Assembly: GCF_001510895.1 (NCBI RefSeq) | Contig: NZ_LPWA01000112.1 | Coordinates: 19,387 to 83,386 of the forward strand | Direction of reading: 5' to 3' | From: Mesorhizobium loti | GTDB lineage: Bacteria; Pseudomonadota; Alphaproteobacteria; Rhizobiales; Rhizobiaceae | Length of the DNA: 64,000 nt | Made by a program: the position numbers and the translations under genes | Shown: positions 8,489 to 17,029 of the stretch, piece after piece | Layout of the letters: every line of letters begins with the position of its first letter | How positions within the stretch are numbered: the stretch's first letter is position 1 | The notes under the pieces: model-generated | Seen by the model: the letters and a program-made list of their open reading frames with translations, nothing else | What the model was told of the DNA's origin: nothing | Databases searched by the model: none

Positions 8489-9261
8489 ATGTCGGCGCGC
8501 CGTCGGCCGGCGAGCCAAGCGGGAACGCGCGCGTTGCCTCGCGCGATCCGGCGCTCGGCCCTCATTGTGCTTGGCGGGCTTTGCATCACTTGCGTGGTTC
8601 CCGCCGCCGCATTGGCGCAGAGCCCGCCTGCCGTCATGCCGCCGGCGCGCAGTCGTTACGACACTCACATCGCGGAAGCCGCGAAGCGCTTCCGCCTTCC
8701 GCCGACCTGGATCCGCGCCGTCCTTGGCGCCGAAAGCGCAGGCGACCAACGAGCCACATCTCGCAAGGGCGCCATGGGGCTGATGCAGATCGTGCCCAAC
8801 ACCTGGTCCGACCTGCGGGTTCGGTACCGACTCGGCGCGATCCCTACGACGCGCACGATAATATCATCGCGGGCTCGGCCTATATCCGCGAGTTGGTTGA
8901 TCGCTACGGATCGCCCGGCTGGATTGCCGCCTACAATGCTGGCCCTGGGCGCTACGAAGCGTCGCTGCAAGGCAGGCGGCTGCCTCGGGAAACGCTTGCC
9001 TATGTCGCGATCGTTGCGTCCGCCATCGGCAACGCTGGTACGACGAAAGCCAACAACCGGGCATTCTCCAAACGGTATGGCTGGAAGAGCGCTCCGCTGT
9101 TCGCCGCACAGCCGAGCGACAGCCCGGGCGAACATTCCATGCAACCGGAGAGCTCCCGCGATGACGCTTCAAACGCTGTGCCCAAGGAAAGGCTGGCCGA
9201 CGCCGCACTTCGATCGACCGGTCTTTTCGTTCCCCAAGCGAGCGAGAAGTCCGCGCCATGA
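8489..9261 (+). CDS. Lytic transglycosylase (VirB1-like), frameshifted in this sequence
   Basis: An SLT-type murein transglycosylase that would open peptidoglycan for the conjugation channel. A signal peptide (SALIVLGGLCITCVVPAAAL) precedes RFRLPPTWIRAVLGAESAGD with the catalytic Glu, then KGAMGLMQIVPNTWSDLRVR. Reading then leaves frame near 8838 and resumes one frame over as RDPYDAHDNIIAGSAYIREL, followed by the conserved AAYNAGPGRYE. One missing base at GGCGCG restores a product of about 257 residues. It is adjacent to DUF736 and precedes the relaxase leader. As written, the active-site domain is cut in half, so it would be non-functional if the deletion is real. Confidence 0.75.
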
Positions 9262-9347
9262 GCCGCCCTGATGCTCTTCGCCCCATCTCGTGCTCTTGCG
9301 TGCCATGGCGTACGGTCGGGGCAGGCCAAGGCAACCCGACTGAGCGA

Positions 9348-9448
9348 TGGCAGGATAAAAGGCCGCACATTGCGCGCCGATCGGACGATGGGATTTGCAA
9401 GGTTCTCAGGCCCGCGTCGCACATTGCAGCCCCTATGGGCAATGTGCG
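9348..9448. other. Candidate origin of transfer (oriT) upstream of the relaxase
   Basis: The 243-base gap between the transglycosylase and the relaxase holds TGGCAGGATA at 9348-9357. Its complement TATCCTG/CCA matches the RP4/Ti-type nick consensus YATCCTG/Y and the start of T-DNA borders. Next to it are a 10-bp inverted repeat CGCACATTGC (9418-9427) / GCAATGTGCG (9439-9448) and three direct CACATTGC copies at 9366, 9420 and 9486. Position beside a VirD2-like relaxase and both motif types support oriT; nicking is not shown. Confidence 0.6.
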
Positions 9449-9504
9449 CCAAACGTCGGAAGCCTTGTATGCGCGTCGTCTTTTCCACATTGCAGGACAG
9501 CGCC

Positions 9505-11244
9505 ATGGCCGATGAGCGCGCGTTTCGCATTCGGCCAGGTCGCATCCGCTCGACCCGCGCTCAAGCTGCACGGCCCTTCATCGCCCAGGCGCTGGCGGCG
9601 GCGAAAAAAGCTGGCGGTGGCGTCTCGCGCTCGGGAAAAGTCGTTTGCGGCAACCGCTCCAGGTTTGGTCACGGACAGCGCGCCAGCATCCAGGCCAATC
9701 GCCTTATCACCTCACGATCGCGCGGCGCGGTCGTAAAGGCTCGCGTTGTCCGTCGTACCGCGAGCGCTGCCTCACTGGCCCCACATCTCAGTTATCTGCG
9801 TCGGGAGGGCGTGACCCGGGACGGAGAGAAGGCAGGGTTGTTCGGGCCGCAGACGGGGGATGCCGATGGCACGGCCTTCGCCGCGCGCGCCAAGGATGAT
9901 CGGCACCATTTCCGTTTCATCGTCTCTCCCGACGACGCCCTCGAGATGGCGGACCTCAAATCCTTCAGCCGCGATCTGGTGGGGCAGATGGAGAAGGACC
10001 TCGGCACTGGGCTCGACTGGGTCGCTGTCGATCACTGGAACACCGAGCATCCGCACGTTCATCTGATCGTGCGCGGCGTGCGCGACGACGGCCAGGATCT
10101 GGTCATTGCGCGCGATTACATCAAGGAAGGCATGCGGGACCGGGCTCGCGACCTGATCACTCAGGAGCTGGGGCCGCGAATCGATCTCGACATCCGCCGC
10201 TCACTCGAAAGCCAGATCCAGTCCGAACGCTGGACCCAGCTTGATCGCCAGTTACTTCGCGACAGCTGCGACACCGGGGTCATCGATTTGGCCCAACGCC
10301 CGCATTATCAGCCCGACGAATATCATGCGCTCAAGATCGGCCGTCTGCGGAAGCTCGAAGCGCTTGCTCTCGCCGACCAGGTCGGCCCGGGCCAATGGGT
10401 CCTCGACGACCAGGCCGAAGCGAGGTTGCGCGAGTTGGGCGAGCGTGGCGACATCATAAAGCGCATGCATCGCGCACTGACCGAGCGAGGGATCGAGCGG
10501 GGTTCGGCCAGTTATGTGTTGGCCGCCGAAAGTCTCGATACTCCCATTGTCGGCCGGCTGGTCGATCGCGGACCCGATGATGAACTGAGCGGTGCGGCCT
10601 ACGCGGTTGTCGACGGCATTGACGGACGTATCCATCACATCAGATTTTGCACTCTGGATGCCGCCGGCGACGGCCCGCCGGGATCGATTGTCGAGCTGCG
10701 CAAGTTCGATGATGGGCGCGGCCAGCGTCGGGTCACGCTTGCGGTATGCTCCGATCTGACTGTGGATGAACAGGTTACGGCACCGGGCGCGACCTGGCTC
10801 GACCGCCAGGCAATTGCTGGCGAACCTGCCGCATTGGCGAAGGGGGGCTTCGGCGCCGAGGTCGGCGACGCCTTGGACCGCCGGGCCGAACATCTGGTCA
10901 ATCAGGGACTCGCTGAGAGGCAAGGCAACCGCATCATCTTCAGCGCAAACCTGCTCGATACGCTGTGCCGCCGCGAACTGGAGATCGTTGGCGACAAGCT
11001 CGCGACCGACAGCGGACGGCCCTTCAACCGTGCTGCCAGCGGTGACTACGTTGCCGGCGCCTATGGTCAACGCCTGTCTCTCGCCTCCGGCCGTTTCGCC
11101 ATGATCGACGACGGATTTGGCTTCCAACTCGTACCCTGGACGCCCTCTCTCGAAAAACATCTCGGCCAGCATGTGTGCGGTGTCGCTCGTGGTGACGGCG
11201 TCGTTGACTGGAGCTTTGCCCGCAAGCGCGGGCTCGGTCTCTGA
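9505..11244 (+). CDS. Relaxase/mobilisation nuclease, VirD2-like with DUF3363 (RlxS type)
   Basis: 579 residues from the ATG at 9505 (MADERAFRIRPGRIRSTRAQ), with AGGA ahead; longer starts would run through the candidate oriT and are unlikely. The nuclease part has the catalytic Tyr97 in APHLSYLRREGV and the metal-binding HUH-like cluster at 177-186, HWNTEHPHVHLIV. The C-terminal half is the DUF3363 region found in ICE relaxases such as RlxS of Mesorhizobium. The protein nicks oriT, stays bound to the 5' end and is carried with the strand to the coupling protein TraG, whose gene follows 23 bases downstream. The frame is intact over the whole length, in contrast to several neighbours. Confidence 0.85.
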   Translation: MADERAFRIRPGRIRSTRAQAARPFIAQALAAAKKAGGGVSRSGKVVCGNRSRFGHGQRASIQANRLITSRSRGAVVKARVVRRTASAASLAPHLSYLRREGVTRDGEKAGLFGPQTGDADGTAFAARAKDDRHHFRFIVSPDDALEMADLKSFSRDLVGQMEKDLGTGLDWVAVDHWNTEHPHVHLIVRGVRDDGQDLVIARDYIKEGMRDRARDLITQELGPRIDLDIRRSLESQIQSERWTQLDRQLLRDSCDTGVIDLAQRPHYQPDEYHALKIGRLRKLEALALADQVGPGQWVLDDQAEARLRELGERGDIIKRMHRALTERGIERGSASYVLAAESLDTPIVGRLVDRGPDDELSGAAYAVVDGIDGRIHHIRFCTLDAAGDGPPGSIVELRKFDDGRGQRRVTLAVCSDLTVDEQVTAPGATWLDRQAIAGEPAALAKGGFGAEVGDALDRRAEHLVNQGLAERQGNRIIFSANLLDTLCRRELEIVGDKLATDSGRPFNRAASGDYVAGAYGQRLSLASGRFAMIDDGFGFQLVPWTPSLEKHLGQHVCGVARGDGVVDWSFARKRGLGL

Positions 11245-11267
11245 CAGCTAAAAGAAAGGATGAGGCC

Positions 11268-13247
11268 ATGTCCGCAACGAAAATCCTCTGGGGTCAGATC
11301 CTCACCGTCTTCCTGATCGTCCTGTTGACGACCTGGACGGCGACGCAATGGACCGCATGGCGGCTTGGGTTCCAGGCGCAACTCGGACCAAGCTGGTTCG
11401 AAGTCGCCGGCCTGCCTGTCTACTATCCACCTGCCCTGTTCTGGTGGTGGTACTTCTACGACGCTTATGCCCCTACCATTTTCATGGAAGGCGGACTGAT
11501 CGCCGTGTCGGGCGGCTTCCTGTCGATCATTGTTGCAATCGGCATGTCGGTGTGGCGCGCACGTGAAGCCAAGAACGTCGTGACTTACGGTTCGGCGCGA
11601 TGGGCCAATAGGAGAGAGGTAGCGGCTGCCGGGCTGCTCGGCGCCGACGGTGTGGTGCTAGGGCGCTATCAGCATCATTACCTTCGCCATGATGGGCCTG
11701 AGCATGTGCTGTGCTTCGCCCCGACCCGTTCGGGCAAGGGCGTCGGCCTGGTGGTGCCTTCGCTGTTGACCTGGCCGGGTTCAGCGATTGTCCACGACAT
11801 CAAGGGCGAGAATTGGCAAATCACCGCCGGGTTCCGTGCTCTGCACGGTCGTGTGCTGCTCTTCGACCCCACCAATTCGAAGTCGTCGGCCTACAATCCT
11901 TTGCTGGAGGTCCGCCGTGGTGAATGGGAGGTGCGCGACGTCCAGAACATCGCCGACATCCTGGTCGATCCGGAAGGAAGCCTCGAGAAGCGCAACCATT
12001 GGGAAAAGACCAGTCACGCACTGCTGGTCGGCGCGATCCTTCACGTCCTCTATGCCGAGAAGGACAAGACGCTCGCCGGCGTCGCCGCCTTCCTTTCGGA
12101 TCCGAAGCGCCCGATCGAGTCCACGCTGGCGGCAATGATGAAGATCGCCCACTTGGGAGAAGCAGGCCCGCACCCGGTGATCGCCAGTGCGGCGCGCGAA
12201 CTACTCAACAAATCTGACAATGAGCGGTCGGGCGTGCTCTCCACGGCGATGTCCTTCCTCGGCCTCTATCGCGACCCCGTCGTCGCCGAGGTGACGAGGC
12301 GCTGCGATTGGCAGATCAGCGACATCGTCGGCGGCATCAAACCAGCGACACTCTACCTGGTCGTGCCGCCCTCGGACATCAATCGGACCAAGCCGCTCAT
12401 TCGCCTTATCCTTAACCAGATTGGGCGTCGGCTGACCGAGGACCTTCAGGCGAAGAGCCATCGGCATCGACTTCTGCTCATGCTCGACGAATTTCCGGCA
12501 CTGGGCCGCCTCGACTTCTTCGAAACTGCATTGGCTTTCATGGCCGGCTATGGGCTGAAGAGTTTCCTGATCGCACAATCGCTTAACCAGATCGAGAAGG
12601 CCTACGGCCCGAACAACTCCATCCTCGACAATTGTCATGTGCGCGTGAGCTTCGCAACGAATGATGAAAGGACCGCCAAACGTGTGTCTGACGCACTCGG
12701 CACTGCAACCGAGATGCGGGCGATGAAGAACTATGCCGGCCACCGGCTTTCGCCCTGGCTCGGACATTTGATGGTGTCGCGGCAAGAGACCGCCCGCCAG
12801 TTGCTGACGCCTGGAGAGATCATGCAGCTTCCGCCGACCGACGAGATCGTCATGGTGGCGGGCACCCCACCGATCAGGGCGAATAAGGCACGCTATTACG
12901 AGGATGTCCGCTTGCGGGAACGCGTCCTGTCGCCGCCCGAGCTGACCCGATCCGAGAAGAATCCTCCTTGTGATTGGAGCAGCCCACCGATCCTGAGAAG
13001 GCCCGAGGTCGACGAAGCCCCCGGCACGCGGGGCGATGAAGATCCGACCGGGTCCGAACGGCGCCAACAACCCGAACTGAACAGCGTGCGGCCGACCGAG
13101 AAGAGGGTTCCGATCGAAAATGAGTTCGAACTCGACGCGGCCGACGACGCTGATGACGATGCAGTCCGCAATCGACGCCTGGCACGGCTCATGCAGGGCG
13201 TGGCTCGGCAGGTCTCGCTCGACCCCGATGACGGCATGGGTGTGTAG
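11268..13247 (+). CDS. traG: Type IV coupling protein TraG (VirD4 family)
   Basis: 659 residues. Two or three N-terminal membrane segments (about 8-26, 52-66, 74-94) anchor it in the inner membrane. The Walker A is APTRSGKGVGLVVPSLLTWP (about 151-170) and the Walker B is LLLMLDEFPALGRLDF (about 400), followed by FLIAQSLNQIEKAYGPNNSI, all standard for VirD4/TraG. The C-terminal 100 residues are charged and probably variable. It couples the relaxase-DNA complex to the type IV secretion channel. It lies directly after the relaxase and five bases before a CopG-like gene. The frame and motifs are complete, so the protein should be functional if a channel is supplied. Confidence 0.9.
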   Translation: MSATKILWGQILTVFLIVLLTTWTATQWTAWRLGFQAQLGPSWFEVAGLPVYYPPALFWWWYFYDAYAPTIFMEGGLIAVSGGFLSIIVAIGMSVWRAREAKNVVTYGSARWANRREVAAAGLLGADGVVLGRYQHHYLRHDGPEHVLCFAPTRSGKGVGLVVPSLLTWPGSAIVHDIKGENWQITAGFRALHGRVLLFDPTNSKSSAYNPLLEVRRGEWEVRDVQNIADILVDPEGSLEKRNHWEKTSHALLVGAILHVLYAEKDKTLAGVAAFLSDPKRPIESTLAAMMKIAHLGEAGPHPVIASAARELLNKSDNERSGVLSTAMSFLGLYRDPVVAEVTRRCDWQISDIVGGIKPATLYLVVPPSDINRTKPLIRLILNQIGRRLTEDLQAKSHRHRLLLMLDEFPALGRLDFFETALAFMAGYGLKSFLIAQSLNQIEKAYGPNNSILDNCHVRVSFATNDERTAKRVSDALGTATEMRAMKNYAGHRLSPWLGHLMVSRQETARQLLTPGEIMQLPPTDEIVMVAGTPPIRANKARYYEDVRLRERVLSPPELTRSEKNPPCDWSSPPILRRPEVDEAPGTRGDEDPTGSERRQQPELNSVRPTEKRVPIENEFELDAADDADDDAVRNRRLARLMQGVARQVSLDPDDGMGV

Positions 13248-13252
13248 CCGCC

Positions 13253-13707
13253 ATGATCAGCCGCAAGAAGAAAGCGCAAATCTCCGTCTATCTCGATGCA
13301 GCGATCATGAAGATGCTAGCCGACTATGCGGCCCGGCGCGACCAGCCCCAATCCATGATCGCAGAGGCCGCGATCGCGTCGTTTTTGTCACCCGATGCGA
13401 CGAACGTCGCGAGGCTGCTCTCGCCAAACGCCTCGATCAAGTTGATCGCCGCCTCGCCCGGCAGGAGCGCGATATCGGCATCGCGGTCGAAACCCTGGCG
13501 GTGTTTGTGCGCTTCTGGCTCGCGACCACGCCCGCCTTGCCGGAACCTGCGGCTCAGGCAGCTCGCGCCAAGGCGGCCGAACGCTATGAGGCTTTCGTCG
13601 CAGCCTTGGGCAGGCGTTTGGCCAAGGGACCGAAACTGCGGCAAGAGATATCGGAGGATATCGATCCAGTTGACGACAAGGGAATGCCGTCGCCAGGCGG
13701 AATGTAG
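13253..13707 (+). CDS. CopG-like ribbon-helix-helix protein, frameshifted in this sequence
   Basis: Starts MISRKKKAQISVYLDAAIMK, a ribbon-helix-helix N-terminus (strand KAQISVYLD, helix MKMLADYAARRD), followed by QSMIAEAAIASFLSPDA. At about 13393 the frame moves by one base and continues DERREAALAKRLDQVDRRLA, RQERDIGIAVETLAVFVRFW and a basic tail ending at 13707. One missing base restores a product of about 151 residues. In rhizobial ICEs a CopG-family gene sits between traG and the trb channel operon, as here, and may regulate it. No trbB follows; the conserved element ends at this gene. Confidence 0.7.
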
Positions 13708-14182
13708 GCTCTTGTTCGCGCCAGCTGCCAATCCGCCTGATGGCGAGCCTAGGTGCCAGACATTTTCCTCTGCCGTTTGCCCGCCAATGGTACCCAACCG
13801 GCGGGAGTGTCGCGGTTGTCGTCCCCGACATGCCTCGAACTGCCAATTCCCCGAGAAAGCGACTGAACGGCACGATATCTTGGTGGACATTGGCCCGCTC
13901 GAGGGCGGGCATGAAGTCGGCGCGGCGTTGCACCTCAATGACGGCCCGGGATGGCCACCGGCCGCCATCAAGAAGCCTGACGTTCGATATGGACCACTGC
14001 GACCAGAAAAACAAACACTTGGGCGCTTGTCACTCCCGCCTTGCGTTAACGTCCAGCACCGAACAATAAGCTTGAAGAGCTGTTGCCGATCATTGTGCTC
14101 GACGGGGAGCCCTTATCTTGGCCTAATGGCGTCCTACCTTGCTGAAAAAGGACGATTGGGGGCGGCGAGACCAGGTGAGAAA
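13708..14182. other. 475-bp stretch without a recognisable gene
   Basis: Short frames are open on both strands, but none has a recognisable domain, a convincing ribosome site or a composition like its neighbours. This is the place where trbB and the rest of the T4SS operon would be expected; I see no trace of them. It most likely holds the deletion or insertion junction of the element. Confidence 0.4.
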
Positions 14183-14518
14183 ATGAAGTTCACGCTGACG
14201 GCCATTTTGCCTGTAATCGCGACGCTGCTTTTCGCCGCCGGCTGCTCGTCGACCGCCGCATCTCTCGATCCGGCGAAATACGACAGGATGAGTTGCGCCG
14301 AGCTCAACAGCGCGCTCGGCGACACCGCCACCGATATTTCGCGGACTGCCATCAGCCGCGGCAAAGTCGCCAACACCAGTGTGCCGAGCTGGCTGCTTGG
14401 CGGCGAGCGCGTCAAGAGCGTGGTGGCCAATCGCGATACGGCCAGGATCGAGAAGCTGCAGCAACAGCAGCAGGCAATTGTCGCAGCGAGGAAGCAAAGG
14501 TGCCCGTCCTCGCAATGA
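14183..14518 (+). CDS. Small putative lipoprotein
   Basis: 111 residues. The N-terminus MKFTLTAILPVIATLLFAAG followed by Cys is a lipoprotein signal, so the mature protein would be lipid-anchored at Cys21. The rest is small and polar: DPAKYDRMSCAELNSALGDT, a loop SVPSWLLGGERVKS, then a helix with five consecutive Gln before KQRCPSS. A second and third Cys could form a disulfide. AGGTGAG lies ahead of the ATG. I do not recognise the family; lipoproteins with a MSCAELNSAL-like segment and a C-terminal helix are common in Rhizobiales and are thought to be envelope proteins of unknown role. It is outside the ICE core and next to a HAD gene relic. Confidence 0.65.
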   Translation: MKFTLTAILPVIATLLFAAGCSSTAASLDPAKYDRMSCAELNSALGDTATDISRTAISRGKVANTSVPSWLLGGERVKSVVANRDTARIEKLQQQQQAIVAARKQRCPSSQ

Positions 14519-14523
14519 ACTAG

Positions 14524-14946
14524 AAACATCTGGCTGCCCTGCCCGACGCACACGACACGATCAACGAATTGACGATGCGTAGATGCGTTGCGTCAAGCAG
14601 CCCTTCCACACGACTGCGTTGGAAACTGCAGCATACTGGTCTGTTCGACCTCTTCGATCCTCACATCTTCTCTTCTGACATGGTCACGAACAGCAAACCA
14701 GCACCCGATCTCTTTCTCCATGCTGCCGCCTCTGTGGACGTTCGTCCCGACGAATGTGTGGCTGTTGAGGATAGCGTCAATGGCGTCATTGCTGGCAAGG
14801 CGGCTGGTATGCATGTTGTCGGTTTCACTGCCGGAAATCACTGTGTCGGCGATCATGAGGAGATCTTGTTGCGATCAGGTGCAGATATTGTCGTGCGGAA
14901 GTATCGAGATCTTGCCACCCTTCTAGGCAGGCTGAAATCGCACTAA
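14524..14946 (+). pseudogene. HAD-superfamily phosphatase relic, 5' part missing
   Basis: The frame after the stop codon at 14521 reads KHLAALPDAHDTINELTMRR, CVASSS, then TGLFDLFDPHIFSSDMV, NSKPAPDLFLHAA, ECVAVEDSVNGVIAGKAAGM and HVVGFTAGNHC. These are motifs II to IV of a beta-phosphoglucomutase-like HAD phosphatase (Ser/Thr motif, Lys in SKPAPD, acidic VEDS). Motif I (DxDx) and the cap domain, normally about 85 residues, are absent, and a stop codon sits in their place. Without the nucleophile aspartate it cannot be active. Substrates of intact relatives are small sugar or polyol phosphates. Confidence 0.65.
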
Positions 14947-14967
14947 CGGGCTACCGGTGGGAAGTCG

Positions 14968-15174
14968 CTAGGGGGCGGAAATTTCCCATTCGTCGACCGT
15001 ATTGTAGCGAGCGCACTCGCTACAGTATTCCCTGCGGCCACAAACCGCGCGGGCGCACGGCAAGTGTGTCACGCGCAAGGCGACGCTGTTGGGGCGGTTT
15101 TGACGGAGTTTCCGGCATATTTTGCAACGGTCGCTGACGAACTCCGTACGACGTAGCTGCCGGCATCGAACCAC
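14968..15174 (-). CDS. Possible small Cys-rich (zinc-ribbon-like) protein
   Basis: A 68-residue frame with ordered cysteine pairs: DRCKICRKLRQNRPNSVALR, then LPCARAVCGRREYCSECARY. Four to six cysteines with CxxC spacing are consistent with a metal-binding ribbon, and the composition looks protein-like. The start would be a GTG with no obvious ribosome site, and an overlapping frame is open as well, so the call is weak. It is divergent from the Fic gene and shares its upstream region. Confidence 0.3.
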   Translation of the reverse strand: MVRCRQLRRTEFVSDRCKICRKLRQNRPNSVALRVTHLPCARAVCGRREYCSECARYNTVDEWEISAP

Positions 15175-15213
15175 CCGCGAAGCCCAACGTGGCTCGAGGC
15201 ATAGAAATTATGG

Positions 15214-15268
15214 CTATAACTCACGAACCATGATACAGTGAGCTATAGAAAGGCATTCTATAACTCAT
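15214..15268. promoter_or_regulatory. Repeated CTATAACTCA sites at the Fic promoter
   Basis: CTATAACTCAC at 15214-15224 and GTGAGCTATAG at 15238-15248 form an inverted repeat with one mismatch, and a third copy CTATAACTCAT at 15258-15268 overlaps the start codon of the Fic gene. The surrounding DNA is AT-rich. Such sites fit an operator; the Fic protein has a C-terminal winged-helix-like region and could bind it. Function is inferred. Confidence 0.45.
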
Positions 15269-16382
15269 GAAGTGGAATTGGGAACGCGCCGACTGGCCAC
15301 ATCTCTCCTACGACAAAAGCCCGCTTGAACCGCTAGAGCGCGAGTTTTTGTTACGTTCGGGAGAGTTTCTGGGCGTTTTTCGGCATATCGACCGGGACGA
15401 GCGCGATGAACTGCGTATTGAGTTGATCAGCGAAGAAGCCCTCAAAACTTCCGCGATCGAAGGCGAATTTCTCGACCGGAACAGCGTCCAGTCCTCGATA
15501 CGCCAGCAGCTCGGGTTGGCTGGTGATGCCAAGCGTGTTTCGCCGGCGGAGCGCGGTATCGCCGAGATGATGGCGGACGTCTATCTGCGCTACGCCGATA
15601 CGCTCAGCGAGCGAACTCTGTTTGCCTGGCACAAGATGGTTATGGCGGGCGACCGTCGCATCGAAGGGATCGGGCGTTACCGTGAGCATGCCGAAGCGAT
15701 GCAGATCGTTTCCAATCGCCTCGATGAACCGGAAGTGCATTTCGAGGCGCCGCCCTCGGCGCGAGTCAAAGTCGAAATGGACGCATTCATCGCGTGGTTC
15801 AACGACACGTCGCCGAAAGGCAAGTCAACACTTCCCGCGTTGACACGGGCTGGCATCGCGCATCTCTATTTTGAGAGCATTCACCCCTTCGAAGACGGCA
15901 ACGGCCGGATCGGCCGCGCTCTTTCAGAAAAGGCACTCGCGCAGAATCTCGGCGAGCCCAGCCTGATCGCCCTCGCCTACACGATCGAGCGGCACCGCAA
16001 GACATACTATGGGATGCTGGAAACCAGTAGCCGAAACAACCAGATTACCGACTGGCTCGTCTACTTCGCGAACGCTATCTTGGAGGCACAGCGCGTCACA
16101 CTGATGCGTGTCGAATTTACGGTCAGTAAGGCCAAGTTCTACGAGCGTTTTCGCGGCCAGCTCAACGAGCGCCAGGAAAAAGCGATCGCACGCGTGTTTC
16201 GCGAAGGCATTGACGGCTTCAAGGGCGGCCTTAGCGCAGAGAACTATATTGCCGTTACGAAGACCTCACGCGCGACGGCAACGAGAGATTTGCATGACTT
16301 GGTTGCCAAGGGGGCGCTCAGCAGATCCGGGGAGCGAAGGCACACTCGTTACACGCTGAATCTTCAAGATGGCCGCACGTAA
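15267..16382 (+). CDS. Fic-domain protein (probable AMP transferase) with winged-helix tail
   Basis: 371 residues. The Fic core motif HPFEDGNGRIGRAL begins at His206 and is complete, with the catalytic His and the phosphate-binding GNGR. An N-terminal (S/T)xxxE(G/N) inhibitory motif is present as TSAIEG (61-66), which makes it a class II, self-inhibited Fic protein, with an N-terminal DUF4172-like region (WNWERADWPHLSYD). The last 80 residues (TSRATATRDLHDLVAKGALS, RHTRYTL) resemble a winged helix. Fic enzymes usually transfer AMP to a hydroxyl side chain of a protein target. The target is unknown here. The gene is monocistronic, begins on an ATG inside an operator-like repeat and lies outside the ICE core. 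Confidence 0.85.
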   Translation: MKWNWERADWPHLSYDKSPLEPLEREFLLRSGEFLGVFRHIDRDERDELRIELISEEALKTSAIEGEFLDRNSVQSSIRQQLGLAGDAKRVSPAERGIAEMMADVYLRYADTLSERTLFAWHKMVMAGDRRIEGIGRYREHAEAMQIVSNRLDEPEVHFEAPPSARVKVEMDAFIAWFNDTSPKGKSTLPALTRAGIAHLYFESIHPFEDGNGRIGRALSEKALAQNLGEPSLIALAYTIERHRKTYYGMLETSSRNNQITDWLVYFANAILEAQRVTLMRVEFTVSKAKFYERFRGQLNERQEKAIARVFREGIDGFKGGLSAENYIAVTKTSRATATRDLHDLVAKGALSRSGERRHTRYTLNLQDGRT

Positions 16383-16519
16383 CCCACGCGAAAGAAGCCC
16401 CCGAGTTCCGCGAGACCCAGCTTGCCTGGACATTGCGGCATGGCGGGTGAACCACTCGCCAAGAGGTAGTCGAGTGGTTCACCCCAGATCGGAAATCTAA
16501 GAGAGCCTCGCGCAAGCGG

Positions 16520-16878
16520 ATGTTGATCGTCCGCTCGAAGCTAAAGCCCGTAGACATATACTGCTACCTGAAGGCTCGCTTCGGAGAGCCAAACGGGTTT
16601 CAGAATTTTCTGCGTAAGAATGACAGCGACAATTGGATACATTGGGACTACAGCCTTGAAGCTGGCGAGTCCGACGTATACTTCGCCGGAACATCCCGTG
16701 AGATCCACACATCGTCGGAGAGCCGCTGAGTGATCAACAATGGCGAAATCTGATCGTTGGGGTTAAAAGCGACTTTGCGCGCATTGGGACCTGGAAGTCC
16801 GAAGTCCTCCAGAGCCTTGAAAAGTATGTTGTCTTTCAGAACAAGTACACGGAAGGCCGGTACCCAACCCAAGGATGA
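16520..16878 (+). pseudogene. Uncharacterised small protein, frameshifted
   Basis: The first frame reads MLIVRSKLKPVDIYCYLKAR, FGEPNGFQNFLRKNDSDNWI, HWDYSLEAGESDVYFAGTSR, EIH; near 16709 the sense passes to the next frame as IVGEPLSDQQWRNLIVGVKS, DFARIGTWKSEVLQSLEKYV, VFQNKY. One missing base joins them into about 119 residues. Tryptophan-rich acidic segments and the smooth continuation across the shift argue that this was one gene. I do not recognise a named family; it resembles standalone hypothetical proteins seen beside restriction or toxin loci. It follows the Fic gene in the same orientation, 137 bases away. Confidence 0.5.
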
Positions 16879-17029
16879 GAGTCTGATCAACCGTCGTCTC
16901 TGAGCTCCACCCCCAGCCCTGTGCAGCTTCAGCCGATCCGACTGCATGGCAAACCTGCCAAGCAGGCGAGCCTTCTTACCTTCAACCTTGACAGGGAACA
17001 GGAGAGACTAGCAGCCGCCGGTGGCGGTC

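Noticed and set aside
8838..8842. Programmed frameshift in the transglycosylase
   Set aside because: The shift has the same missing-one-base direction as more than a dozen others in unrelated genes, so a sequence error explains it better.
3437..13707. Direct-repeat attachment sites bounding the ICE core
   Set aside because: No convincing direct repeat was found by eye at both ends; a systematic repeat search is required before any att site can be claimed.
13740..14069. 109-codon frame in the gap after the CopG-like gene
   Set aside because: No recognisable domain and both strands are open equally; not supportable as a gene.
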